Positions 16,307-25,590 are shown, counted from the first letter of the stretch. The stretch is 64,000 nt of DNA from an uncultured Sphingomonas sp. (GCF_913777625.1 NZ_CAJYTI010000006.1:1-64000); one strand, 5' to 3'. Numbers and translations are program-made. The notes: a model not told the origin generated them from the sequence alone.

Positions 16307-18616
16307 TCAGTCCGGCACGCTGACGAAGCTGTCCATCACCCGCTTGCGGCCCGCCTGTTCGAAGTCGATCTCCAGCTTGTTGCCTTCGATCTCCGCGATC
16401 GTGCCATAGCCGAACTTCTGGTGGAACACGCGCAGGCCGAGCGACAGGTCGCCGCGCGGCTTGGCGCCGAAGCTGACGGCGGAGGCACGGCTTTCCAGCA
16501 CGCGCGGCTGGTCGCGGGTGAAGGTCCGGTTGGTGAAGCTGCCGCCCGGGTTCTTGGGATCGACCCCCGCCGCGCGCTGCCAGCCCGGGCCTCGGCCGGC
16601 GCCGCGTGCGACGTCGGCGAAGGGATCGCTCCGCTCGCTCCAGTTCGCGCGCCAAAGGCTCTCGCCGCCGGTCATCGTGCTTTCCGATTCGACATGCTCG
16701 GGCGGCAGTTCGCCGACGAAGCGACTCGGCAGGCTCGACGTCCATTGCCCGTAGATGCGGCGATTGGCGGCATGGAGGATGATCGCCCGCCGCCGTGCCC
16801 GCGTGATCGCGACATAGGCGAGGCGGCGTTCCTCCTCGAGGCTGGCCAGCCCGCCCTCGTCGAGCGCGCGCTGCGACGGGAACAGGCCTTCCTCCCAGCC
16901 GGCGAGGAACACCGTATCGAACTCCAGCCCCTTGGCGGCGTGGATGGTCATGATCGTGACCTTGGGTTCCTCGGCGGAGGCCTCGTTGTCCATCACTAGG
17001 CTGACATGCTCGAGGAACGCCGAGAGGCTTTCATACTCTTCCATCGCGCGGACGAGTTCGTTGAGGTTTTCCAGCCGCCCCGCCGCCTCGGCGGTGCGAT
17101 CGGCCTGCCACATCGCGGTATAGCCGCTCTCGTCGAGGATGATGCGGGCGAGGTCCGGGTGCTGGAGGTCGTCGCCCATGCTGCGCCAGCGCGCCATGTC
17201 GCCGACCAGGTTGCCGAGCGCGCGCCGCGCCTGGGGCGTCAGTTCATCGGTATCGAGGATGCGCGCGGCCGCGGTGGTCAGCGGGATGCCTTGCGCGCGG
17301 GCATATTGGTGCACCTTCGACAGCGCCTTGTCGCCAAGGCCGCGCTTCGGCACGTTGACGATCCGCTCGAAGGCGAGGTCGTCGGCCGGCTGGGCGACGA
17401 CGCGCAGATAGGCAAGGGCGTCGCGGATTTCCTGCCGCTCGTAGAAGCGGAAGCCGCCGATGATGCGATAGGGCAGGCCGATCGCGATGAACCGGTCTTC
17501 GAACTCGCGGGTCTGGTGCTGGGCGCGGACAAGGATCGCGGTGGCGTCCAGGCTGAGCCCGCCGCGCTGCAGCCCCTCGATCTCCTCGCCGACACGGCGG
17601 GCCTCCTCGGGTCCGTCCCACACGCCGAGCACCTTCACCTTCTCGCCGACGTCCACTTCGGTCCACAGCGTCTTGCCGAGGCGGCCGCCATTGTTGGCGA
17701 TCACCCCCGAGGCGGCACCGAGAATGTGCGGGGTGGAACGATAATTCTGTTCCAACTTGATCGTAACGGCGCCGGGGAAGTCCTTCTCGAACTTCAGGAT
17801 ATTTTCCACCTGCGCGCCACGCCAGCTGTAGATCGACTGGTCGTCGTCGCCGACGCAGCAGATGTTTTTGCGCTCCTGCGCCAGGAGGCGGAGCCACAGA
17901 TACTGGACCGCGTTGGTATCCTGATACTCGTCGACCATGATGTAGCGGAAGCGCTTCTGGTAGAGCTCCAGCACTTCACGATGGGTCTTAAGGATCGTGA
18001 GCATGTGGAGGAGAAGATCGCCGAAATCGCAGGCATTGAGCAGTCGCAGCCGCTCCTGATATTGGGCATAGAGCGATTGCCCGCGACCGTTGGCGTAGCT
18101 CTCGGACTCACCGGCATCGAGATCGGCGGGAATCAGCCCGCGATTCTTCCATCCGTCGATCAGCCCGGCCAGCTGGCGCGCCGGCCAGCGCTTTTCGTCG
18201 AGATCGTTGGCGAGGATCAGCTGCTTCAGCAGACGCAGCTGGTCGTCGGTGTCCAAGATGGTGAAGTTGCTCTCGAGCCCGACCAGCTCGGCATGGCGGC
18301 GGAGCATCTTGGCGCCGATCGCGTGGAAGGTGCCGAGCCACGGCATCCCCTCCACCGCCTCGCCGACGAGACGGCCGACCCGCTCGCGCATCTCGCGCGC
18401 GGCCTTGTTGGTGAAGGTCACCGCCAGGATCTCGGAGGGATAGGCGCGCCTGGTCCACAGCAGGTGCGCGAGCCGGGCGGTCAGCGCCGCCGTCTTGCCG
18501 GTGCCCGCGCCGGCGAGCACCAGCACCGGGCCTTCGATGGTGAGCACGGCCTCGCGCTGGGGATCGTTCAGGCCCTGCAGATAGGGCGCGTCCTGGGGGG
18601 AAGGGGCAAGCGACAT
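16307..18616 (-). CDS. UvrD/PcrA-type superfamily 1 DNA helicase
   Basis: A 769-aa 3'-5' helicase of the UvrD/Rep/PcrA type, for repair and clearing of replication blocks. Walker A AGAGTGKT is at residues 35-42. Further motifs are VTFTNKAAREM (Ia), DEYQDTNAVQY (II), GDDDQSIYSWRGA (III), EQNYRS (IV), TIHAAKGLEFD (V) and VAITRARR (VI). The last 60 residues (FHQKFGYGTIAEIEGNKLEI, FEQAGRKRVM) form the PcrA/UvrD Tudor-like end that contacts RNA polymerase in relatives. The ATG at 18616 gives the family N-terminus; longer frames do not. Confidence 0.97.
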   Translation of the reverse strand: MSLAPSPQDAPYLQGLNDPQREAVLTIEGPVLVLAGAGTGKTAALTARLAHLLWTRRAYPSEILAVTFTNKAAREMRERVGRLVGEAVEGMPWLGTFHAIGAKMLRRHAELVGLESNFTILDTDDQLRLLKQLILANDLDEKRWPARQLAGLIDGWKNRGLIPADLDAGESESYANGRGQSLYAQYQERLRLLNACDFGDLLLHMLTILKTHREVLELYQKRFRYIMVDEYQDTNAVQYLWLRLLAQERKNICCVGDDDQSIYSWRGAQVENILKFEKDFPGAVTIKLEQNYRSTPHILGAASGVIANNGGRLGKTLWTEVDVGEKVKVLGVWDGPEEARRVGEEIEGLQRGGLSLDATAILVRAQHQTREFEDRFIAIGLPYRIIGGFRFYERQEIRDALAYLRVVAQPADDLAFERIVNVPKRGLGDKALSKVHQYARAQGIPLTTAAARILDTDELTPQARRALGNLVGDMARWRSMGDDLQHPDLARIILDESGYTAMWQADRTAEAAGRLENLNELVRAMEEYESLSAFLEHVSLVMDNEASAEEPKVTIMTIHAAKGLEFDTVFLAGWEEGLFPSQRALDEGGLASLEEERRLAYVAITRARRRAIILHAANRRIYGQWTSSLPSRFVGELPPEHVESESTMTGGESLWRANWSERSDPFADVARGAGRGPGWQRAAGVDPKNPGGSFTNRTFTRDQPRVLESRASAVSFGAKPRGDLSLGLRVFHQKFGYGTIAEIEGNKLEIDFEQAGRKRVMDSFVSVPD

Positions 18617-18784
18617 GCGTGAACAACTAGGGAACGTTGCCGCGGGCCGCAAGCGCCAGGCATCACCGGGGCGTGCCGCAGCCAAGGATTACGGAGGGTT
18701 AAGAACGATAATCCGTCGCGAACGCGCCCGCCATGGATTGCCTCCATCCGTCCGTACGCCTATGCCCCGCCGCGAGATTAACCC

Positions 18785-18979
18785 ATGACAGTCCCGAACT
18801 CCTCCCGGCGCCTGAAGGTGCGGCTCGCGGTGGTCCTCACGCTCGCGATCATCGCGGCGGTGGTCGCCTGGCGTTCGGCGTCCGTGCCGACGAAGCCGGC
18901 ATGCACGGCAGGGCGGCACGAGGAACGCGATTCGAACGGCAAGATCGTGCGGATCACGCACACCGAATGCCTGCGCTGA
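18785..18979 (+). CDS. Small single-pass membrane protein
   Basis: A 64-aa protein: a basic N-terminus, one membrane helix (VRLAVVLTLAIIAAVVAW), then a short polar tail with two cysteines (PACTAGRHEER and HTECLR). The stop is 19 bases before the PHO box of the phosphate transporter. No clear ribosome site. Unknown function; it could be a chance frame, but the membrane-protein composition and paired cysteines argue for a gene. Confidence 0.6.
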   Translation: MTVPNSSRRLKVRLAVVLTLAIIAAVVAWRSASVPTKPACTAGRHEERDSNGKIVRITHTECLR

Positions 18980-18998
18980 AGTCCGTATTTTCCCAGTC

Positions 18999-19016
18999 CT
19001 GTCATTATCCTGTCAT
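18999..19016 (+). promoter_or_regulatory. PHO box (PhoB binding site) before the phosphate transporter
   Basis: CTGTCATTATCCTGTCAT is two perfect CTGTCAT half-sites with a 4-base spacer, the arrangement of the PhoB box. It ends 26 bases before the transporter ATG. This implies induction of the downstream gene by phosphate starvation through PhoR-PhoB. Confidence 0.85.
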
Positions 19017-19042
19017 CAGCCAACCCCAAAGGCTCAACCATC

Positions 19043-20686
19043 ATGGCGACGCTCGCAGTGGACCAGGCTAGCACGGCAGAATTGCCGCGAAGTCCCCGAT
19101 TCAACGAAACAACCCACCCCGTTGCGAAGCTGCTCTTCGCCGCGATCCTGATCGGAGGGCTCGCCTTTGCCGGCTGGAGCATCCTTGTGGACACTCGCGA
19201 GGCCGGCGAGACGCTGGCGCTCGGCGTCTTTGCCTTTCTCGGGCTGGCGCTGCTGATCGCGCTTGGCTTCGAATTCGTGAACGGCTTTCACGACACCGCC
19301 AATGCGGTGGCGACGGTCATCTACACCAACTCGATGCCCGCCCAGCTGGCGGTGATCTGGTCCGGTTTCTTCAATTTCCTGGGCGTGATGGTGTCGAGCG
19401 GCGCGGTCGCCTATTCGATCATCACGCTGCTGCCGGTGGATCTGCTGCTGAACGTCGGCTCGGCGGCCGGGTTCTCGATGATCTTCGCGCTGCTCCTCGC
19501 CGCGGTGCTGTGGAACCTGGCGACTTGGTATGTGGGCCTGCCCAATTCCTCCAGCCATGCGCTGATCGGCTCGGTGCTGGGCGTCGGCTTCGCCAACCAG
19601 CTGATCCTCAGCGGCTCGCGCGGCGGCACCGCCGGGGTCGACTGGGAGCAGGCGACCAAGGTGTTCTCGGCGTTGTTCTGGAGCCCGCTGATGGGCTTTG
19701 CCGGCGCGCTGGTGCTGCTGCTGGTGCTGCGCGTGCTGTTCCGCAACAGCCCGCAGCTGTTCCAGGCGCCCTCGGGCAACACGCCGCCGCCGCGCGGCAT
19801 TCGTGCGCTGCTGATCGGCACGTGCACCGCCGTGTCGTTCTTCCACGGATCGAACGATGGCCAGAAGGGCATGGGGCTGATCATGCTGATCCTGATCGGC
19901 TGCGCACCCACCGCCTATGCGCTCAACCGCACGCTGCCCGCCAGCGCGACGGCTGCCTTCGTCCAGACCTCACAGGCGGCGAATGCGGTCTTCGAGAAGC
20001 GTAGCAACGGCATCACCGTCACCCCGGTGCAAGCGCGCGCGATCCTGACCGACGCGCTGCAGCACCGGAAGGTAGAAGGCCCCAAGGCCTATGCCGCAAT
20101 GCAGGCGATTTCGAAGAGCCTGACCGACGAAGTGGCCAGCTATGGGTCGCTGAGCAAGGTGCCGGCACGCGCCAGCTCGAACGTTCGCAACGACATGTAT
20201 CTGGTGCTTGACACCAGCAAGCTCGCGACCAAGAAGCCGGTCGGCTTCAGCGAACCGGAGCTGAAAGCGCTCAAGGCCTATCAGAACGATCTGGAGAGCG
20301 GCACGCGCTTCATCCCCGTCTGGGTGAAGATCGTGGTCGCGATCGCGCTGGGCCTCGGCACGATGATCGGCTGGAAGCGGATCGTCGTCACCGTCGGCGA
20401 AAAGATCGGCAAGCAGCACATGACCTATGGGATGGGCGCCGCCGCCGAGATCGTCGCAGCCGCCACGATCATGGGAGCCGACTTTATCGGCCGTCCCGTC
20501 TCGACGACGCACATCCTCTCGTCCGGCGTGGCCGGCGCGTCGGTGGGGAGTGGCGCAGGGCTGCAGGTGCGGACGATCCGCAACATGGCGCTGGCCTGGC
20601 TGATGACGCTGCCGGCGGCGATGCTGCTCTCGGGCGGGCTCTACTGGCTGATGCTGAACGCGGTCCGGCTGTTCGGCCTGCACTGA
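19043..20686 (+). CDS. pit: PiT family inorganic phosphate transporter
   Basis: A 547-aa inner-membrane protein. Both halves of the PiT fold are visible: FVNGFHDTANAVATVIYTNS in the first, with GLPNSSSHALIGSVLGVGF, and FFHGSNDGQKGMG with RPVSTTHILSSGVAG in the second. The cytoplasmic loop of about 120 residues between halves is long. It imports metal-phosphate with protons. The PHO box upstream is notable because E. coli pitA is not PhoB-activated. A strong terminator follows. ppk and ppx are in the same window, 22 kb away. Confidence 0.97.
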   Translation: MATLAVDQASTAELPRSPRFNETTHPVAKLLFAAILIGGLAFAGWSILVDTREAGETLALGVFAFLGLALLIALGFEFVNGFHDTANAVATVIYTNSMPAQLAVIWSGFFNFLGVMVSSGAVAYSIITLLPVDLLLNVGSAAGFSMIFALLLAAVLWNLATWYVGLPNSSSHALIGSVLGVGFANQLILSGSRGGTAGVDWEQATKVFSALFWSPLMGFAGALVLLLVLRVLFRNSPQLFQAPSGNTPPPRGIRALLIGTCTAVSFFHGSNDGQKGMGLIMLILIGCAPTAYALNRTLPASATAAFVQTSQAANAVFEKRSNGITVTPVQARAILTDALQHRKVEGPKAYAAMQAISKSLTDEVASYGSLSKVPARASSNVRNDMYLVLDTSKLATKKPVGFSEPELKALKAYQNDLESGTRFIPVWVKIVVAIALGLGTMIGWKRIVVTVGEKIGKQHMTYGMGAAAEIVAAATIMGADFIGRPVSTTHILSSGVAGASVGSGAGLQVRTIRNMALAWLMTLPAAMLLSGGLYWLMLNAVRLFGLH

Positions 20687-20694
20687 TCGCGGGA

Positions 20695-20720
20695 GGGCGG
20701 GGGAGACCCCGCCCTTTTTT
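20695..20720 (+). terminator. Rho-independent terminator of the phosphate transporter gene
   Basis: GGGCGGGG (20695-20702), loop GAGA, CCCCGCCC (20707-20714), then TTTTTT. A perfect 8-bp GC stem with six T, 8 bases after the stop. Confidence 0.93.
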
Positions 20721-20722
20721 GT

Positions 20723-20896
20723 TCAGCCCTTCAGCAGGTCGTGCACCGCCAGATGCAGGCTGGTCTTCACGCCGCTGGCGTCGGCGTGCAGATCGGCCTT
20801 CACATGATCGACGGGGTTGTAGGCGGCAACCAGCACGCCCGCGAGCAGGCTGAACAAGGCCGCATAGACCAAACGCTTGATGGGCGATTCGCGCAT
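20723..20896 (-). CDS. Small membrane-anchored protein
   Basis: A 57-aa protein with one membrane segment (VYAALFSLLAGVLVAAY) and a short periplasmic tail rich in His and Asp (HVKADLHADASGVKTSLHLAVHD). The start ATG at 20894-20896 has a GGGAG site 8 bases upstream. The open frame extends far upstream to 22789 only as antisense of the MFS gene. Function unknown. Confidence 0.65.
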   Translation of the reverse strand: MRESPIKRLVYAALFSLLAGVLVAAYNPVDHVKADLHADASGVKTSLHLAVHDLLKG

Positions 20897-21025
20897 ATCC
20901 CGACTCCCTACTTCCGGTGCTGCGAGGTTGCGGGTTCGATACCCTGGCGAAACTGACGCTCCGCTGAACGCGGCTTGACCCGCGCGGCGGCTGGCCCGAG
21001 GGAGGCGGCGGGAGGAGCCGCCGCC

Positions 21026-22288
21026 ATGTCCGATGCTGCCGCGCCTGCGTCCCACCGCCGCATCCTGTTTGCGAGCCTGGTGGGCACGTCGGTCGAGTTC
21101 TACGATTTCTACATCTACGCGACCGCGACGGCGCTGGTGTTCGGCCCGCTGTTCTTCCCCGCGCAGGCGCCCTGGCTGCAGCAGGTCGCCGCCTATGCCA
21201 GCTTCAGCGTCGCCTTCTTCGCGCGGCCGCTCGGCGGACTCGTTTTCGGCCATTTCGGCGATCGGCTGGGCCGCAAGTCGACGCTGGTCGCCTCGCTGAT
21301 GCTGATGGGGCTGTCGACCGTGCTGATCGGCTGCCTGCCCGGCCATGCGATGATCGGCTGGGGCGCGCCGCTGCTGCTCTGCCTGCTGCGCTTCGGCCAA
21401 GGGCTGGGGCTGGGCGGCGAATGGGGCGGGGCGAGCCTGCTCGCGGTGGAATATGCGCCCAAGGGCTGGGCCTATCGCTATGGCAGCTTCCCGCCGCTCG
21501 GCGCGCCGGTCGGCTTCATCGCCGCCAACGGGCTGTTCCTGCTGCTCGGCGCCTTCCTGACCGACGATGCCTTTCGCGACTGGGGGTGGCGCCTGCCGTT
21601 CCTGGCGAGCGCCGCGCTGGTCGGGCTCGGCCTGTGGGTACGGCTGCGCATCGCGGAGACGCCGGCGTTCGTCGAGGCGGCCGAACATGCCCCGCCGCCG
21701 CAGGTGCCGCTGGGCGTGCTGCTGCGCGACCATCTCGGCGCGACGCTGGCGGGGACGCTGGGCACGGTCGCCTGCTTCGCGCTCTTCTATGTCGCAACGC
21801 TGTTCGCGATCGGTTTCGGGACCAAGACGCTCGGCTATCCGCGCTCGGCATTTCTCACCGCCGAGCTCGCCGCCATCCTGTTCATGGCACTGGGCATCGG
21901 CGTCGCGGGCTGGCTGGCCGACAAGCGCGGGGCGACGCTGGTACTGGCGCTCGGCTGCGTCGCGATGGTGCCGCTCGGCCTCGCCATGCCGGCGCTGCTG
22001 GTGCCGGGATCGCTGGGCGCGGTGTTCGCCTGGCTGGCGGCGGGGCTGTTCGTGATGGGCTTTGTCTACGGACCGCTCGGCGGCTGGCTGCCGAGCCTGT
22101 TCCCGGCGCAGGTGCGCTACACCGGCGTGTCGGTGACGTTCAACCTGGGCGGCATCCTCGGCGGCGGGCTCACCCCGCTGATTGCCGAGACGCTGGTGAA
22201 GCGCGGCGGCATCGGGATGGTCGGCTGGTATCTCGCCGCCGCCGCCGGGCTGAGCCTGATCGGGCTGTTGCTGACGCGGCGCCGCTAA
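21026..22288 (+). CDS. MFS metabolite:proton symporter (MHS family)
   Basis: A 420-aa protein with 12 predicted helices. GTSVEFYDFYIYATATALVF is the typical first helix of the MHS (proline/betaine, shikimate, citrate symporter) family, FGHFGDRLGRKSTLV the loop 2-3 motif, and RFGQGLGLGGEWGGA helix 4. GGAGGAG lies 8 bases before the ATG. A weak acid or zwitterion such as dicarboxylate or betaine is a likely substrate; the sequence does not decide. Overlaps the convergent GNAT gene by 4 bases. Confidence 0.92.
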   Translation: MSDAAAPASHRRILFASLVGTSVEFYDFYIYATATALVFGPLFFPAQAPWLQQVAAYASFSVAFFARPLGGLVFGHFGDRLGRKSTLVASLMLMGLSTVLIGCLPGHAMIGWGAPLLLCLLRFGQGLGLGGEWGGASLLAVEYAPKGWAYRYGSFPPLGAPVGFIAANGLFLLLGAFLTDDAFRDWGWRLPFLASAALVGLGLWVRLRIAETPAFVEAAEHAPPPQVPLGVLLRDHLGATLAGTLGTVACFALFYVATLFAIGFGTKTLGYPRSAFLTAELAAILFMALGIGVAGWLADKRGATLVLALGCVAMVPLGLAMPALLVPGSLGAVFAWLAAGLFVMGFVYGPLGGWLPSLFPAQVRYTGVSVTFNLGGILGGGLTPLIAETLVKRGGIGMVGWYLAAAAGLSLIGLLLTRRR

Positions 22289-22932
22289 CCGGCGAATTCG
22301 GCGGTGGCATAGGGCGACAGCACCCGCCAGCCGAGATGCTGGTAGAGCTGCCGCCCCTGCTCGGTCGCGACGAGCAGCTCGGGCGCGGCCGGGCGGGTGC
22401 GGGTCGCGCGGAGCGCCGCCATCACCGTCCTGCCCAGGCCTCGGCGCCGATGCTCGGGTGCGGTGACGATCCGATCGAAGACAAAGGCGTCCGATGTCTC
22501 CGCCGCAAAGCCTGTCGCGGCGACGGCGCCGTCCTCGCTCCGGATCGTGACGTGGGCGACCGGACCCTCCACCGATGTCTCGCACCGGTACCCGGCGGCG
22601 AGCGGACGCGGGGCGGGCCAGCGTTCCCCGGCCATGAAGAAGGCGGGATCGTGCAGGCGCCAGCCTTGGGGCAGCAGCGCGCGCAACGTCGCGTTCGTAC
22701 CGCATAGCTTGATCAGCCGCCCCGGCGCGTCGATCTCGCGGGCCAGCGCGGAAAGCTCGGAATGCGGTGCAGCGTAGACCCAGCGACAAACTTCGGCATC
22801 GGATCGGGTATCGACGCGGAAGCCGCCCCGGTCCGCAACCGGTGGCGGCACGCGCCGCGCGAGCGACCTGCCGGTCAGCCAGGCACGGAGCAGGGCCGGG
22901 GGTACGTCGCCCAGACCCTGTTCCTCGCTCAT
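22285..22932 (-). CDS. GNAT family N-acetyltransferase
   Basis: A 215-aa protein. The C-terminal half has the GNAT acetyl-CoA site: FVFDRIVTAPEHRRRGLGRTVMAAL (Q/R-x-x-G-x-G/A at RRRGLG) and YQHLGWRV near the end. The N-terminal half is a degenerate second GNAT-like fold. Last gene of a chain rluB-rsmD-GNAT joined by 1- and 4-base overlaps, so it may modify a ribosomal or translation component, but this is only context. Confidence 0.88.
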   Translation of the reverse strand: MSEEQGLGDVPPALLRAWLTGRSLARRVPPPVADRGGFRVDTRSDAEVCRWVYAAPHSELSALAREIDAPGRLIKLCGTNATLRALLPQGWRLHDPAFFMAGERWPAPRPLAAGYRCETSVEGPVAHVTIRSEDGAVAATGFAAETSDAFVFDRIVTAPEHRRRGLGRTVMAALRATRTRPAAPELLVATEQGRQLYQHLGWRVLSPYATAEFAG

Positions 22933-23468
22933 TCGGCTCGCAGCAGCGTCAGCTTGGCCTTGCCATAGACGCGCTCGGCATCGACCACGAAACCGGCGAG
23001 CTCGACATCCTCGGTCTTGCCCGTCTCGATGCTGATCCAGGTGCCCGGACCGGTCCAGCCGAGCCGGGCCAGCTTGTCGAGCGCGACGATGCCGGCGCCG
23101 GTGCCGTAGGGCGGGTCCATCAGGATCAGGTCGAGCGGCGCGCGCGCGGGGCCCAGCGCCAGCACCGAGCCGGGGCGCACATCGGTACCCTTGGCGCCGA
23201 GCTTGGCGATATTGGCCTTGAGCACGTCGAGCGCACCCCGATCCTGCTCGACGAACAGGCAGGACGCGGCGCCGCGCGACAGCGCCTCGAGGCCGAGTGC
23301 GCCCGAACCGGCGAAGAAATCCCCGACGGCAAGATCCTCGAAGCTGCCGACCCGCGAGGCAAGCATCGAGAACAGCGCCTCACGGGTGCGATCGGCGGTG
23401 GGGCGGGTGGTGTCGCCCTTGGGGGCGGCGAGCGGGCGGCCGCGCCATTCTCCGGCGATGATCCGCAT
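22929..23468 (-). CDS. rsmD: 16S rRNA (guanine(966)-N(2))-methyltransferase
   Basis: RsmD (179 aa) methylates G966 of 16S rRNA using SAM. The N-terminus MRIIAGEWRGRPLAAPKG, the SAM loop GDFFAGSGALGLEAL at about 49-63 and the catalytic DPPYG at 118-122 are diagnostic. It overlaps the upstream pseudouridine synthase gene by one base (TGATG) and the downstream GNAT gene by four, so these rRNA-modification genes are one operon. Confidence 0.97.
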   Translation of the reverse strand: MRIIAGEWRGRPLAAPKGDTTRPTADRTREALFSMLASRVGSFEDLAVGDFFAGSGALGLEALSRGAASCLFVEQDRGALDVLKANIAKLGAKGTDVRPGSVLALGPARAPLDLILMDPPYGTGAGIVALDKLARLGWTGPGTWISIETGKTEDVELAGFVVDAERVYGKAKLTLLRAE

Positions 23469-25024
23469 CAGCCGCGCCCCCGCGGCGGACGGCCGGGGCC
23501 GCCGGGTCGTTGCGGGCGAGCGCCGCCGCTACCGCCTCCGGGGCGTGGGGTGCGCGGGCCGCGTGAGCGATCGCCATCGCCGCCTCCCGACCGGGCCGGG
23601 CCCTCGCTACGCGCTGGCCGCGCGCGGTCGCCGTCGCCGCCGAAGCGCGACGGACCCCGGCTGCGTTCGCTCGCGTCGCCGCCCGAACGCGCCGTGCGTG
23701 GACCGCGAGGACGCTCGCCGTCGCCGCCACCGAAGCGGGAGGGACCGCGGCTCCGCTCACCCGGCTCGCCGCCGAAACCGCTGGCCCGGGGGCCGCGCGC
23801 GCGCTCGCCGTCGGATCCGCCGAAGCGTGCGGGGCCGGCGCGGGTGCGATCGCCCTGGCCCGTGGCTGGACGACCCGGACGTGCGGCGCGGCCGCGCTCG
23901 CCGCCATCCTCCCCCCGGGTCCAGGGCCGCTTGACGTCCTGCTCGCCGCGGGCATCGCGGCGACCCCGCGGCCGATCGACCAGATCGCCGGCGCGGGGTT
24001 CGCGGGTATCGCGGAAGGATTTGGCGCGAGCGGCACGCGCCGGCTTGCCGACACCGCCTTCGCTGCCTTCGCGCACGCCGAGACGGCCACCGGTGCGGGG
24101 CCGCTCTTCGCCGTCCTTCGGCTTGGCCTTGGGCGTGGCGCGGGCGGTGAACACCGGGCCCTTGGCGACGGGGACCGGCTTCGCGATCCGGCGGCGGCCT
24201 TCGGGCTCGACCTTGGCGGTCTTCTCGACCGGCTCGATCGCGCGCTGGCGAGTCGCGAACTGCAGGTTGGACGCCGCCTTGCCGCCGCCCGGCTTGCCCA
24301 ACACGGTGCGGAAGGTGATCAGATCGGCCTGGCGGATCTCGTCGACATCGCCGGCGGGCAGATCGTTCAGATAGAAGGGGCCATAGCGGGTGCGGATCAG
24401 CCGGCTGACCTGGAGCCCCAGGAACTCCAGCACGCGGCGGACTTCGCGGTTCTTGCCCTCGGTCAGCGTCATCTCGATCCAGAGATTGGCCCCCGTTCGG
24501 CGCTCGATATTGGCGTTGATCGGGCCGTAGCGGACGCCCTCGATCTCGATGCCGAGCATCAGGTCCTCGAGCTGTTCCTGGCTGACCTGGCCATAGGCGC
24601 GGGCGCGATAGGTGCGCTCGACGCCGACCGCGGGCAGCTCCATCTCGCGCTTGAGTTCGCCATCGGTGGTCAGCAGCAACAGGCCCTCGGTGTTGAGGTC
24701 GAGCCGGCCGACCGGCATGACGCGGGGCAGCCCTTCGGGCATGTGATCATAGATGGTCGGGCGACCGGTGAAATCGCGTTCGGCGGTGAGCAGGCCGGCG
24801 GCCTTGTGATAGCGGAACAGCCGCGCGGGCGCGGCCGCCGCCACCGGATTGCCGTCGACGGTGACGCCGTGGAGCGAGGTGAGAATGGTCGCCGGGGTAT
24901 CGAGCGTGGTGCCGTTCAGGGCGATGCGCCCCTCGGCAATCATCCGTTCGATCTCGCGCCGGGAGGCGATACCGGCGCGGGCGAGAAGCTTGGCGATGCG
25001 CTGCGGCGCACTGGTGGATTTCAT
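23468..25024 (-). CDS. rluB: RluB/RsuA-type rRNA pseudouridine synthase with long RG-rich tail
   Basis: A 518-aa protein. Residues 1-60 are an S4 RNA-binding domain (RIAKLLARAGIASRREIERM). Residues 65-235 are the RsuA/RluB synthase domain with the catalytic Asp109 in GRLDLNTEGLLLLT and EGKNREVRRVLEFLG. The remaining 270 residues are low complexity: a basic Lys/Ala part, then about 180 residues of Arg/Gly/Pro/Ser with repeats of RSRGPSRFGG and RPRGPRT. Family members are normally 240-320 aa. Target is probably U2605 of 23S rRNA. An upstream GTG (VSDYKPMK) is possible. Confidence 0.93.
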   Translation of the reverse strand: MKSTSAPQRIAKLLARAGIASRREIERMIAEGRIALNGTTLDTPATILTSLHGVTVDGNPVAAAAPARLFRYHKAAGLLTAERDFTGRPTIYDHMPEGLPRVMPVGRLDLNTEGLLLLTTDGELKREMELPAVGVERTYRARAYGQVSQEQLEDLMLGIEIEGVRYGPINANIERRTGANLWIEMTLTEGKNREVRRVLEFLGLQVSRLIRTRYGPFYLNDLPAGDVDEIRQADLITFRTVLGKPGGGKAASNLQFATRQRAIEPVEKTAKVEPEGRRRIAKPVPVAKGPVFTARATPKAKPKDGEERPRTGGRLGVREGSEGGVGKPARAARAKSFRDTREPRAGDLVDRPRGRRDARGEQDVKRPWTRGEDGGERGRAARPGRPATGQGDRTRAGPARFGGSDGERARGPRASGFGGEPGERSRGPSRFGGGDGERPRGPRTARSGGDASERSRGPSRFGGDGDRARPARSEGPARSGGGDGDRSRGPRTPRPGGGSGGARPQRPGGPGRPPRGRG

Positions 25025-25151
25025 CGGTTTGTAGTCAGACACCGTCGCGATATAGCGATGTTGGCCGAACGAGCAAAAATTTATGCGGTGCCACTTTGTG
25101 ACTCGCGCGTTACGGGCTTGTGCAAGCGCTTGATTTGGGGGCCCAAACGGC

Positions 25152-25583
25152 ATGTTGTTCGGAAGGAAGAAACGGCGGATCGAACATCTGCTCGTCGTGG
25201 AGGACGAGCCGCTGGTGGCGTTCGATACCGAGCACTTCCTCCGCGAGTCGGGCTTCACCATCGTCGCCACCGTCGACTCGGTGGCGGATGCGAATCGGGT
25301 GGTGGAGGGCGGCGACACGCTCGACCTGGTGCTGGCCGACATCAATCTGGCCGACGGCAGCGGCGTCGAAGTTGCACGCAACGCGTTCGGGCGGGGCGTC
25401 CCGGTGCTGTTCGTAACGGGCAGTTGCCCGGCGGAAGCGCGCGCCCTGGCAGCAGGCTGCCTTGCGAAGCCCTATGCCCAGAAGGACCTGCTGCTGGCGA
25501 TCGAGGCCATCGAAGCCGTACTCGAAGGCGGCAAGGTACCACGGCGCCTGCCGGGCAGCTTCAGCCTGTTCCTGGGCGGGTAG
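25152..25583 (+). CDS. Single-domain response regulator
   Basis: A 143-aa receiver-only protein. Acidic pair E17/D18, phospho-acceptor D63 (VLADINLADGSG), Thr89 (LFVTGS) and Lys106 (CLAKPY) are all present, so it should be phosphorylated normally. There is no output domain, as in CheY-like and alphaproteobacterial stress-signalling receivers. No kinase gene is next to it. The basic N-terminus MLFGRKKRR is unusual. Confidence 0.92.
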   Translation: MLFGRKKRRIEHLLVVEDEPLVAFDTEHFLRESGFTIVATVDSVADANRVVEGGDTLDLVLADINLADGSGVEVARNAFGRGVPVLFVTGSCPAEARALAAGCLAKPYAQKDLLLAIEAIEAVLEGGKVPRRLPGSFSLFLGG

Positions 25584-25590
25584 CGCCGGC

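Noticed and set aside
20915..20965. Possible tRNA fragment (GTTCGATACC)
   Set aside because: The T-loop-like string lacks a pairing T stem, acceptor and anticodon arm.
20897..22789. Upstream extension of the 57-aa membrane protein to 688 codons
   Set aside because: The extra part is antisense to the MHS transporter; the good start with GGGAG is at 20896.
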